Part shown: in pieces, positions 1-7,472 of the stretch
Layout of the letters: each line of letters opens with the position of its first letter
Numbering within the stretch: the first letter of the stretch is position 1
Source of the DNA: Flavobacteriaceae bacterium TMED179
Lineage (GTDB): Bacteria > Bacteroidota > Bacteroidia > Flavobacteriales > Flavobacteriaceae
NCBI GenBank assembly: GCA_002169865.1
Contig: NHIC01000010.1
Location: 49,751-67,419, forward strand
DNA: 17,669 nucleotides
Direction of reading: 5' to 3'
Notes under the pieces: generated by a model
Database searches by the model: none
Seen by the model: only the letters and a program-made list of their open reading frames with translations
What the model was told of the DNA's origin: nothing
Program-made: the position numbers and the translations under genes

Positions 1-21
1 GTAGTAGCTGTAATACCTTAA
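1..21 (+). CDS. 3' end of an upstream gene, possibly cell division protein FtsQ (partial)
   Basis: Frame 1 reads VVAVIP followed by a TAA stop at 19-21, five bases before the ftsA start. Frame 2 is closed at once by a stop at 2-4, and the third frame runs into ftsA itself. In Bacteroidota the gene directly before ftsA is normally ftsQ, whose short tail often ends in a hydrophobic strand, so this is probably its end. Six residues cannot identify the protein; the assignment rests on gene order alone. Confidence 0.35.
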   Translation, partial: VVAVIP

Positions 22-26
22 ATATT

Positions 27-1331
27 ATGAAAGATCAAAATACTTCTGTTGGACTCGATATTGGAACTACTAAGATTGTGGCTTTGGTGGGTAGAAAAAA
101 TGAATTTAATAAAGTTGAAATTGTAGGAGTTGGAAAGTCAAAAAGTCTGGGGGTTCATCGGGGAGTAGTAAATAATATTACTCAGACCATTCAATCAATT
201 CAACAAGCTGTTGAAGACGCTAGGTCGAACTCTCAATATAAAATTAATGATGTTTCTGTTGGGATTGCTGGACAGCACATAAGAAGTATTCAGCATAGTG
301 ATTATATAACTCGAGAGAATCCAGAGGCTGTTATTGATGAAAATGATATTCAAAAGTTGATACAACAGGTATATAAATTAGTTATGCTACCTGGAGAGGA
401 GATTATTCATGTTTTGCCTCAAGAATACAAAGTAGATGGACAGGGAGAAATTAAGGAGCCAATTGGTATGCATGGTGGTCGTTTGGAAGCAAACTTTCAC
501 GTGGTTGTCGGGCAGGTTTCATCTATAAAAAATATAGGGCGTTGTATAAAAAGTGCTGGACTTAATATGTCCAATATTACTTTAGAGCCTTTAGCATCAT
601 CCGAGGCAGTTTTGAGTTTTGAAGAAAAAGAAGCAGGTGTAGCTTTAATTGATATTGGTGGAGGAACTACAGACCTAGCAATTTTCAAAGATGGTATTAT
701 TCGTCACACAGCTGTTATTCCATTTGGTGGTAATGTAATTACTGATGATATTAAAGAAGGATGCTCAATAATTGAGAAACAGGCTGAATTATTAAAAATA
801 AAATTTGGATCTGCTTGGCCAGGTGAAAATCGTGATACCGAAATTGTTTCTATTCCTGGGCTTCAGGGTAGAGATCCGAAAGAAATTTCTTTGAAAACAC
901 TTTCCAAAATAATTAACGCTAGGGTGGTTGAGATTATTGAGCAGGTATTTTTAGAGATTAAAAATTACGGGCATAATGATCAAAAGAAAAAACTTATTGC
1001 AGGAATTGTTTTAACCGGGGGTGGAAGTCAGCTAAAACACCTAAAGCAATTAGTTGAATATATTACAGGCATGGATACAAGAGTAGGTTATCCAAGTGAA
1101 CATCTTGCTGGAGATACTTTAGAAGCAGTTTCTAGTCCATTATTCTCGACCTCTGTTGGTTTATTGATGAGTGCTCTTGAAGGAACACCAATATCAACAA
1201 ATGAATCTGTTGATGGAGATATGGAAGTTTTAGAGAATGGGAATCAACCCACAGAAGATGTAAATCAAAAGCGCAAATCGATTTTAGATCGTTTTGGAGA
1301 GAAATTAAAAGAATTTTTAGATAACGCCTAA
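27..1331 (+). CDS. ftsA: Cell division protein FtsA
   Basis: FtsA is the actin-like ATPase that anchors FtsZ polymers to the cytoplasmic membrane and recruits later divisome proteins. The 434-residue product has the actin-fold signatures: phosphate-1 loop DIGTTK at residues 11-16, phosphate-2 loop DIGGGTTD at 209-216 and the adenosine motif LTGGGSQL at 329-336. The FtsA-specific 1C subdomain lies at about 85-165 in place of actin's 1B. A variable linker (about 390-413) leads to a basic amphipathic helix at the extreme C-terminus (414-434, KRKSILDRFGEKLKEFL), the membrane-targeting sequence. The ATG follows five bases after the previous stop, and ftsZ starts 10 bases downstream, so the genes are almost certainly co-transcribed. 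Length and motifs are normal for the family. Confidence 0.97.
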   Translation: MKDQNTSVGLDIGTTKIVALVGRKNEFNKVEIVGVGKSKSLGVHRGVVNNITQTIQSIQQAVEDARSNSQYKINDVSVGIAGQHIRSIQHSDYITRENPEAVIDENDIQKLIQQVYKLVMLPGEEIIHVLPQEYKVDGQGEIKEPIGMHGGRLEANFHVVVGQVSSIKNIGRCIKSAGLNMSNITLEPLASSEAVLSFEEKEAGVALIDIGGGTTDLAIFKDGIIRHTAVIPFGGNVITDDIKEGCSIIEKQAELLKIKFGSAWPGENRDTEIVSIPGLQGRDPKEISLKTLSKIINARVVEIIEQVFLEIKNYGHNDQKKKLIAGIVLTGGGSQLKHLKQLVEYITGMDTRVGYPSEHLAGDTLEAVSSPLFSTSVGLLMSALEGTPISTNESVDGDMEVLENGNQPTEDVNQKRKSILDRFGEKLKEFLDNA

Positions 1332-1341
1332 ACAGAATAAG

Positions 1342-3447
1342 ATGGATCAGGAAGAATCAAAGGGAATTAATTTTGACTTACCAAAACACCGAAGTAACTT
1401 AATTAAAGTAATTGGTGTTGGTGGTGGTGGAAGTAATGCGATTAACTACATGTTCCATCAAGGAATTAAAGGTGTAGATTTTGTTATTACAAATACGGAT
1501 GCTCAAGCTCTATCTGAAAGTGGTGTCCCTACAAAAATTCAGCTTGGTGCGAGTCTAACTGAAGGTCTTGGTGCTGGTGCCAATCCAGAAGTAGGAGCTA
1601 GGGCTGCTCAAGAAAGCAAAGAAGAGATTCATAATATATTAACAACTCAAACAAAGATGATTTTCATAACTGCCGGAATGGGAGGAGGAACAGGAACTGG
1701 AGCAGCACCTATTATAGCACAAATGGCAAAGTCTTTGGATATTTTGACTGTAGGTATAGTAACCATGCCATTTCAATTTGAGGGTCGCTTACGTTTAGAG
1801 CAAGCCCAAAAAGGTTTAGAGCATTTAAAAGAAACAGTCGATGCTCTTATAGTAATTAATAATAATAAACTTAGAGAAGTATACGGAAACTTAGGTTTTA
1901 AAGCAGGATTTGCAAAAGCTGATGAAGTACTTGCTACTGCTGCTAGAGGGATTGCTGAAGTTATTACACATCATTACACTCAGAATATAGACTTAAAAGA
2001 TGCAAAAACTGTGCTTACTAATTCTGGAACTGCAATCATGGGTTCTGCCTCTTCTTCTGGAAGTAATCGAGCTCAAGAGGCAATTATAAAAGCTTTAGAC
2101 TCACCTCTTCTTAATGATAACAAGATAACTGGCTGTAAAAACGTTCTTCTATTAATTGTGTCTGGTTCTGACGAGATTACAATAGATGAGATAGGGGAAA
2201 TTAATGATTACATTCAAGTTGAATCTGGGAATCATACAAATATAATTATGGGTGTAGGAGAGGATGAAAGTTTAGGAAATGAAGTATCGGTGACTATAAT
2301 AGCAACTGGATTTGGTTATGAACAACAAAATGAAATATCAAATACTGAAGCTAAAAAAATTATACACACACTAGAAGATGAGCAAAAAATTATTCATGAT
2401 TTAAGTGATGAAGAATTCACATCTAAGCCACTTTTAAAGAGTGTTGACGAGATAAAAACACTTCAAGATGAAACCTCTGATCAAGAAATTTTTGTCAATG
2501 AAGAACCGATCATTCCTATGAATGATATTTTATATGATATAAAAGTTGAAGTTGAAGAAGTTTTTAATGGTATTCATATTGAGCAAGAAAATGATGAAGA
2601 TTTACATAAAAATGAAATCCTAGTTTCAACAGATACCCATACCTCTGTGGAAATAGATGAGGATATAATGAACGATAATAAAGAATTGTCAAAAACTATT
2701 CTTGATGCTTCAAATCAAACTTCTGAAATCTTAAAAGATCAAAATATAGAAACTAATGAAGGGCAATTATTTGAACCTATATTTGATTCAGTAAATGAAA
2801 TTAATGAAGAAGATGTTTTTGATAAAGAAATTATTGGCACTGAAGAGACCAAGACAGGTCTTTTCCATGAAGAAGACTTTATTTTTAATGAGATAACTAA
2901 TTCTCTTTTTGAGATAGATGTGGTTGATCCTGAAGTTGTTGAAACCAATAGTCAAATTTTAATGGATTTTGAGCTTTCCCTTGGACAAAATGAAATAAAA
3001 GATTTAAATAAAGATTTAGAAGAGGTGAATCAAATTATTCCAAATAATAATGTAGTTGAGAAAGATTTTGATGAGCTTGGTACAGAAATTAAGTTTCAGT
3101 TGAAAGAGAATATGGATGTCAATATTAACTCTAAAGAGAATCTAGAACAAGATTTATCTTCATCAACTGCAGAAAATTCTTCAAGTCCCTTTGAAAAGTC
3201 AATTGATCAAACAATAGCTGAACAATCTGAAACTCGAAAAGCACATTTAAAGGCCTATAATCATCAATTCTCTCAACAGTATCATAAAGTTGAAGAAATC
3301 GAAAAGGAACCAGCTTACAAACGAAAAGGATTGAATCTTGATGACAATTTACCTGATGAGCCGTCTAGGTTATCTCTTGATAATGACTCAAATAATGACC
3401 TTCAGTTGAGATCAAATAATTCATTTTTACACGATAATGTTGATTAG
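1342..3447 (+). CDS. ftsZ: Cell division protein FtsZ with a long acidic linker
   Basis: FtsZ is the tubulin-like GTPase that forms the division ring at midcell. The GTPase core covers about residues 18-325: GGGGSN at 27-32, the tubulin signature GGGTGTG at 114-120 and the T7 synergy loop NIDLKD at 215-220, keeping both acidic residues needed for GTP hydrolysis between subunits. The protein is 701 residues, against roughly 380 in E. coli. The excess is a low-complexity linker (about 330-620) very rich in Glu, Asp, Asn and Ile. It ends in a more conserved segment with the PAYKRKGL stretch, then the terminal peptide LRSNNSFLHDNVD, which I recognise as the Bacteroidota-type FtsZ tail that binds FtsA and other partners. 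The gene lies 10 bases after ftsA and 2 bases before the YqeY-like gene. Confidence 0.97.
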   Translation: MDQEESKGINFDLPKHRSNLIKVIGVGGGGSNAINYMFHQGIKGVDFVITNTDAQALSESGVPTKIQLGASLTEGLGAGANPEVGARAAQESKEEIHNILTTQTKMIFITAGMGGGTGTGAAPIIAQMAKSLDILTVGIVTMPFQFEGRLRLEQAQKGLEHLKETVDALIVINNNKLREVYGNLGFKAGFAKADEVLATAARGIAEVITHHYTQNIDLKDAKTVLTNSGTAIMGSASSSGSNRAQEAIIKALDSPLLNDNKITGCKNVLLLIVSGSDEITIDEIGEINDYIQVESGNHTNIIMGVGEDESLGNEVSVTIIATGFGYEQQNEISNTEAKKIIHTLEDEQKIIHDLSDEEFTSKPLLKSVDEIKTLQDETSDQEIFVNEEPIIPMNDILYDIKVEVEEVFNGIHIEQENDEDLHKNEILVSTDTHTSVEIDEDIMNDNKELSKTILDASNQTSEILKDQNIETNEGQLFEPIFDSVNEINEEDVFDKEIIGTEETKTGLFHEEDFIFNEITNSLFEIDVVDPEVVETNSQILMDFELSLGQNEIKDLNKDLEEVNQIIPNNNVVEKDFDELGTEIKFQLKENMDVNINSKENLEQDLSSSTAENSSSPFEKSIDQTIAEQSETRKAHLKAYNHQFSQQYHKVEEIEKEPAYKRKGLNLDDNLPDEPSRLSLDNDSNNDLQLRSNNSFLHDNVD

Positions 3448-3449
3448 AT

Positions 3450-3902
3450 ATGGGAGTATTAGATAACCTTTCAGAGGAATTAAAGAACGCTATGAAAGCG
3501 AAAGATAGTATTAAACTTGAATCTTTACGAGCAATAAAGTCAGCAGTTTTGATGGCTAAAACCTCTTCAGGTGCAGAAAATAAAATTAATGAAGAAGAAT
3601 CAATAAAAATTTTACAACGCTTGGTTAAGCAAAGAAAAGATAGTGCTTCTATTTTTATGGAACAAGGACGTTCTGATTTAGCTGAACCTGAACAAGCACA
3701 GGCTGAAATCATATCATCCTTCCTTCCAAAACAACTTTCCGAAGTGGAAGTTGATCAAGTAGTATCTAATATAATTTCTAAAATAGGAGCACAAGGGATG
3801 AAGGATATGGGAAAGGTAATGGGTATGGTAAGTAAAAAAATTGGAGGTAAAGCAGAAGGAAAACTTATTGCAAAACTTGTCAAGAATAAATTATCTTTAT
3901 AG
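3450..3902 (+). CDS. GatB/YqeY domain-containing protein
   Basis: The 150-residue product matches the YqeY family: an N-terminal helical part (MGVLDNLSEELKNAMKAKD) with the typical LRAIKSAV segment, then a tail domain containing the FLPKQLSE and GMKDMGKVMG stretches. The same domain occurs at the C-terminus of the GatB subunit of Glu/Asp-tRNA amidotransferase, where it contacts tRNA. The role of the free-standing protein is not settled, and no catalytic GatB domain is present. It begins two bases after the ftsZ stop, so it is translated from the same message. Placement directly after ftsZ is common in Bacteroidota. A tRNA gene follows on the same strand 66 bases downstream. Confidence 0.9.
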   Translation: MGVLDNLSEELKNAMKAKDSIKLESLRAIKSAVLMAKTSSGAENKINEEESIKILQRLVKQRKDSASIFMEQGRSDLAEPEQAQAEIISSFLPKQLSEVEVDQVVSNIISKIGAQGMKDMGKVMGMVSKKIGGKAEGKLIAKLVKNKLSL

Positions 3903-3968
3903 AGTAGATTTTATTTAAGATTACCTTTAGTTAATTTTAAAGATTAGTATTAATCCATTTTAGAAAAA

Positions 3969-4042
3969 GGCCCAGTAGTTCAACTGGATAGAATATCAGA
4001 TTTCGGCTCTGAGGGTTGGGGGTTCGAATCCTCCCTGGGTCA
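3969..4042 (+). tRNA. tRNA-Arg (anticodon TCG)
   Basis: A full cloverleaf can be folded by hand. The acceptor arm is GGCCCAG (3969-3975) with CTGGGTC (4035-4041), containing one G-U pair. The D arm is GTTC/GAAT with a G-U pair and GG in the loop. The anticodon stem is TCAGA/TCTGA around loop TTTCGGC (4001-4007), so the anticodon is TCG at 4003-4005. There is a 5-base variable loop and a T arm GGGGG/CCTCC with loop TTCGAAT. A20 in the D loop and C35 are both arginine identity elements. The discriminator base is A4042; the following bases are CAA, so the CCA end is not encoded and must be added enzymatically. Confidence 0.93.
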
Positions 4043-4055
4043 CAATATTGAATTT

Positions 4056-4084
4056 AAGCCCTATTTTGAAATCGATCTAGGCTT
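4056..4084 (+). terminator. Possible terminator hairpin after the tRNA gene
   Basis: AAGCCCTA (4056-4063) can pair with TAGGCTT (4078-4084) with a single bulged C and a 14-base loop. The 3' arm runs into a short T tract (4083-4086). The stem lies 14 bases after the tRNA and before the next gene, a sensible place for a terminator. The T tract is short, so this is only a candidate. Confidence 0.35.
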
Positions 4085-4136
4085 TTCATTGTAACCTTGA
4101 CTTGTTTTTTTAAATTACTTTCAAAAATAAAATTCT

Positions 4137-7100
4137 TTGCGTCCTAAAGCTCAACAAAAAATAGATTTTAATCAAATTAAATATTTGATTAAAACCTATT
4201 TTGGAATAGAAGGTAAACTAACTCCTCTCCCAGGGGAGATTGATTTAAACTTTAAACTTGATAGTAATGATGGAACTAAATTTGTATTAAAAATTTCTAA
4301 ACCATTTGAAGACTTGTCTTATTTAGATTTTCAAGAAAAACTTTTTTTACATCTCAATTCAAAAAATACACCTAGGCTTGTTAAAGGAATTAATGGAAAT
4401 TATAAAGTCTCTTTTGAAGATCAAAATAGAGAAATTAGACATCTTAGATTATTTTCGTGGATTTCTGGTAGAGTTTGGAGCAGTGTTAACCCTATAACAG
4501 ATTCATTAAGACTGAGTTTAGGTCAATTATGTGGTGGAATAACAAAAAGATTAAAAAACTTCAGCCACAAATACAGTAATCGTTACTTTGAATGGGATGT
4601 AGCACAAAGTCTTTGGGTTGAGAATCATTTATCACTTTTTGATTCTGAAGAAAAAGACTTGTTATACACCTTTTTAACTTCTTTTAAAAATAATCAGAAA
4701 GAATATAGTAACCTTAGAAGAGGTGTAACTCATAATGACCCTAATGATAATAATATTATTGTTACAAATGATCTACTAAACCCACAAGCACATTCTCTTA
4801 TAGATTATGGTGATGCAATTAATACTCAAATAATAAATGATGTAGCAATTTGTTGTACTTATGCTATTATGGATGTCTGTGATCCCCTAGAGGCAGCACT
4901 TCCAATAATTAAAGGTTACCACTCTAAATATCCTCTTTTTGAGCAGGAGCTTCAATTTTTATACAATCTTATTGGGATGCGCCTTATAATTTCAGTAACA
5001 AAATCTGCAATAAATAAAGTTGAATTTCCCTTAAATGAATATTTATGGATTAGTCAGAAACCTGCATGGAAACTTCTAAGAAAGTGGTCAAAAATAAATA
5101 ATGAATTTGCTAATTTTCGATTTCGTGAAACTTGTGGTTTCTACCCACACCCACAACATAACATATTTTCAAAATGGGCTAAAAAACAAACAGTTTTACT
5201 ATCAGATCTTTTTCCTTCTTTGGGTAAAGAGGAAGTTTATTTTTTAGACTTAAGTGTGTCAAGTCCATGGGTTGGTAGAGAAGAGGAATTTAATAATGTT
5301 GATTATTTCCAATTCAAGATCAAGCAACTACAAAAAGAAGAATCAAAAAAACTTATTGCTGGAGGATATTTAGAACCAAGATCACTTTATACCTCTAAAG
5401 CTTATCAAAAAATCGGAAACGAAGGTAAAGAGTTCCGTTGTATTCATTTAGGAATTGATTTTTGGATTCCATCAGAAACACCTGTTCATTCTATTTATGA
5501 CGGGACTGTTGTTTCAGCAGTAAATGATAGAGGAGAAAAGTCTTATGGCGGTATGATAATCCTAAAACATAATTTTAAATCATTTGTTTTTTACACTCTT
5601 TATGGTCACTTAGCACTAGATAGTATTAACAATATTCAACCAGGAAATAAAGTAAAAAAGGGTGATTTTCTTGCTTTCATCGGAAGCTCCAATGAAAATG
5701 GAAATTGGGCGACTCATTTGCATTTTCAAATTATGCTATCTCTTTTGGATTATGAAAATGATTTTCCAGGGGTATGCTATTTTAAACAAATTGAAACTTG
5801 GAAATCTATTTGTCCTGATCCTAATTTACTTTTTAAAAATGAGTCCTTAATGCATCAAGAACAAAATCAAACTTCTTTAATTCTTTCTGACCGTTTGAAA
5901 ATTCTTGGAAAGGGAATGAGTTTACAATATAAAGTTCCACTTCATATTGTTCGTGGCGAAGGACAATATTTAATTGATAAAAATGGTCGCCATTATCTTG
6001 ATATGGTGAATAATGTTGCCCACGTAGGTCATGAGCATCCAAGGGTTGTAAAGGCAGGACAAGAACAAATGGGTCAACTTAATACTAATTCTCGTTATTT
6101 ACATAAAAATATAACCCTTTTAGCTAAACACTTAATTGCTACTTTACCAGCAGAGTTAAATGTTATCCATTTTGTTAATTCAGGAAGTGAAGCTAATGAA
6201 CTGGCTATAAGAATGATCAAAACAATAACTGGATCAAATCAAATAATTGCTTCTCAAAATGGCTACCACGGGAATACTAATAAATGTATTGATATCAGTT
6301 CTTATAAATTTGATGGAAGTGGTGGTAATAGAAGCCCTGAAAGTACACATATTTTTCCTATTCCTGACTCTTTTAGAGGTAAATATAGAGGCAAAAATAC
6401 AGCTGGATTATATGTTTCAGAGATAAAAAATATTATTGAATCTTTAAAAAAGAAAAAAAAGATTTTGGGTGGTATCATTATTGAACCGATAATAAGTTGT
6501 GGTGGACAAATTGAGCTTCCTGAAGGTTTTTTAACAGAAGTTTTTGTGGAAGTAAGAAAAGCAGGCGGTCTTTGTATTGTAGATGAGGTCCAAACTGGGT
6601 GTGGAAGGGTCGGTTCTAGTTTTTGGGGCTTTAATTTACATAACGTCATCCCCGATATAGTCACTATAGGAAAGCCCTGGGGTAATGGACATCCAATAGC
6701 TGCCGTTGCATGTACACAAATGGTCGCAGATGGATTCAATAATGGAATGGAGTTTTTCAATACTTTTGGTGGTAACCCTGTTTCATGTGCGATTGCAAAG
6801 GCTGTATTAGATGTAGTTGAAGATGAAAAACTACAAAAAAATTCTTTATTTATAGGAAGCTTTATAAAGTCTAATATTCAGGAATTATCATCCAAATATC
6901 CTATTTTAGGATCTGTTCGAGGACAAGGATTATTTATAGGTATAGAGTTTGTCGATTATGAGCTTAATCCTTTAGCACAGAAAGCAGATTATTTCATAAA
7001 TCGGATGAAGTTTTATGGAATTTTATTGAGTACTGATGGTCCTGATAAAAACGTAATTAAAATTAAGCCGCCTTTAGTTTTTTCAATGAAAAGTGCCAAG

Positions 7101-7157
7101 AAATTTTTAAAATACACTTCCATTATTTTAAAAGAAGATTTTATGCAGCTCAACTAA
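4137..7157 (+). CDS. Three-domain fusion: APH-type kinase, M23 zinc peptidase, class III ammonia-phospholyase
   Basis: The 1006-residue protein joins three enzymes. Residues 1-330 are an APH/choline-kinase-fold phosphotransferase: ATP-contacting K52, catalytic loop H199-N-D201 with N206, and metal motif D223-Y-G-D226. Residues 430-560 are an M23/LytM-type metallopeptidase with its zinc and catalytic residues present (H437-x3-D441, YGH491, H527-L-H529). Residues 575-1000 are a class III PLP enzyme (GSEAN 683-687, D816, PLP lysine K846) resembling ethanolamine-phosphate and phosphohydroxylysine phospho-lyases. In those families a kinase phosphorylates an amino alcohol and the PLP enzyme eliminates ammonia and phosphate to give an aldehyde, so the two ends plausibly form one pathway; the substrate is unknown. 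No signal peptide is seen, suggesting a cytoplasmic protein. The start is TTG at 4137: a stop lies at 4128-4130 and the first in-frame ATG is codon 245, inside the kinase. A weak promoter-like pair (TTG at 4097, TACTTTC at 4116) precedes it. Confidence 0.88.
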   Translation: MRPKAQQKIDFNQIKYLIKTYFGIEGKLTPLPGEIDLNFKLDSNDGTKFVLKISKPFEDLSYLDFQEKLFLHLNSKNTPRLVKGINGNYKVSFEDQNREIRHLRLFSWISGRVWSSVNPITDSLRLSLGQLCGGITKRLKNFSHKYSNRYFEWDVAQSLWVENHLSLFDSEEKDLLYTFLTSFKNNQKEYSNLRRGVTHNDPNDNNIIVTNDLLNPQAHSLIDYGDAINTQIINDVAICCTYAIMDVCDPLEAALPIIKGYHSKYPLFEQELQFLYNLIGMRLIISVTKSAINKVEFPLNEYLWISQKPAWKLLRKWSKINNEFANFRFRETCGFYPHPQHNIFSKWAKKQTVLLSDLFPSLGKEEVYFLDLSVSSPWVGREEEFNNVDYFQFKIKQLQKEESKKLIAGGYLEPRSLYTSKAYQKIGNEGKEFRCIHLGIDFWIPSETPVHSIYDGTVVSAVNDRGEKSYGGMIILKHNFKSFVFYTLYGHLALDSINNIQPGNKVKKGDFLAFIGSSNENGNWATHLHFQIMLSLLDYENDFPGVCYFKQIETWKSICPDPNLLFKNESLMHQEQNQTSLILSDRLKILGKGMSLQYKVPLHIVRGEGQYLIDKNGRHYLDMVNNVAHVGHEHPRVVKAGQEQMGQLNTNSRYLHKNITLLAKHLIATLPAELNVIHFVNSGSEANELAIRMIKTITGSNQIIASQNGYHGNTNKCIDISSYKFDGSGGNRSPESTHIFPIPDSFRGKYRGKNTAGLYVSEIKNIIESLKKKKKILGGIIIEPIISCGGQIELPEGFLTEVFVEVRKAGGLCIVDEVQTGCGRVGSSFWGFNLHNVIPDIVTIGKPWGNGHPIAAVACTQMVADGFNNGMEFFNTFGGNPVSCAIAKAVLDVVEDEKLQKNSLFIGSFIKSNIQELSSKYPILGSVRGQGLFIGIEFVDYELNPLAQKADYFINRMKFYGILLSTDGPDKNVIKIKPPLVFSMKSAKKFLKYTSIILKEDFMQLN

Positions 7158-7183
7158 TTTTATTTATTTAATAAATTTTGAAT

Positions 7184-7191
7184 TATTTTTG
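7184..7191 (+). promoter_or_regulatory. Candidate Bacteroidota -7 promoter box for the 58-residue gene
   Basis: TATTTTTG matches the Bacteroidota housekeeping -7 consensus TAnnTTTG exactly. It lies 29 bases before the ATG at 7221. No convincing TTTG -33 element is seen at the usual 17-21 base distance, so the call rests on the -7 box and its location between two genes. Confidence 0.4.
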
Positions 7192-7220
7192 TACTTTAGA
7201 GTAATATATTTATTTTTATT

Positions 7221-7397
7221 ATGAGTGATATTGTAATTGTAATGATTGGAGCTTTCGTTCTTGTAGGTGGAGTAATCCTATATGCAGTAATATCTACAGC
7301 GACTGGATTAGAAGAAGATGAAAATCAAAACTACATTCCAGACTGGATTGAAAGAAAATTCCCCTCTATTTTTAAAGGAAGCAAAGACCTTGATTAG
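7221..7397 (+). CDS. Small single-span membrane protein of unknown function (58 residues)
   Basis: An ATG-to-TAG reading frame of 58 codons fills the gap between the fusion gene and the OmpA gene. Residues 3-25 (starting DIVIVMIGAFVLVGGVILYA) form one strongly hydrophobic, Gly/Val-rich helix that would span the inner membrane. An acidic patch follows (GLEEDENQ), then a tail, NYIPDWIERKFPSIFKG, with aromatic and basic residues that could form an amphipathic helix. No lipobox or zinc motif is seen. A matching -7 promoter box lies 29 bases upstream, and the hydrophobic-helix-plus-tail layout is unlikely in a random frame. I do not recognise the family and assign no function; its position between a cytoplasmic metabolic fusion and an outer membrane protein gives no clear clue. 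Confidence 0.65.
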   Translation: MSDIVIVMIGAFVLVGGVILYAVISTATGLEEDENQNYIPDWIERKFPSIFKGSKDLD

Positions 7398-7419
7398 TCT
7401 TTTTTAAATACATTAAATA

Positions 7420-7458
7420 GTTGACGATCAACAATCGATTTTGTTATCATTAACAAAA
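7420..7458 (+). promoter_or_regulatory. Two adjacent inverted repeats just upstream of the OmpA-family gene
   Basis: GTTGA-CGA-TCAAC (7420-7432) is a perfect 5-bp stem with a 3-base loop. Six bases later TTTTGTTA-TCAT-TAACAAAA (7439-7458) is a perfect 8-bp stem with a 4-base loop. The second ends 14 bases before the ATG at 7473 and is followed by ATTTTG, so it could be a weak terminator for the small gene, an operator, or a 5' leader structure. Stems are mostly A-T, and chance palindromes are common in such sequence. Confidence 0.35.
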
Positions 7459-7472
7459 ATTTTGTTTCATTT

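Noticed and set aside
4107..4122. 16-base string TTTTTAAATTACTTTC also present at 12641-12656
   Set aside because: Both copies lie in very A/T-rich sequence with no shared context (one before the fusion gene, the other spanning the rpsO stop on the opposite strand); a match of this length is expected by chance at this composition.
3969..4136. tRNA gene as an attachment site for an integrated element
   Set aside because: No integrase, no second copy of the tRNA 3' end and no change in gene character was seen in the window; the following genes look chromosomal.
6446..6460. A-rich slippery run (A6-G-A8) in the PLP domain
   Set aside because: The main frame continues intact through it as KKKKK and joins conserved motifs on both sides, so there is no need for frameshifting and no evidence of a disrupted gene.
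6302..6760. 152-codon open frame on the minus strand inside the fusion gene
   Set aside because: It lies wholly opposite the PLP domain, whose motifs are conserved; the shadow protein is a Pro/Phe-rich run with no recognisable motif.
7161..7176. A/T-only palindrome after the fusion gene as a terminator
   Set aside because: The stem would contain no G-C pair and lacks a distinct T tract, so it cannot be told from background.
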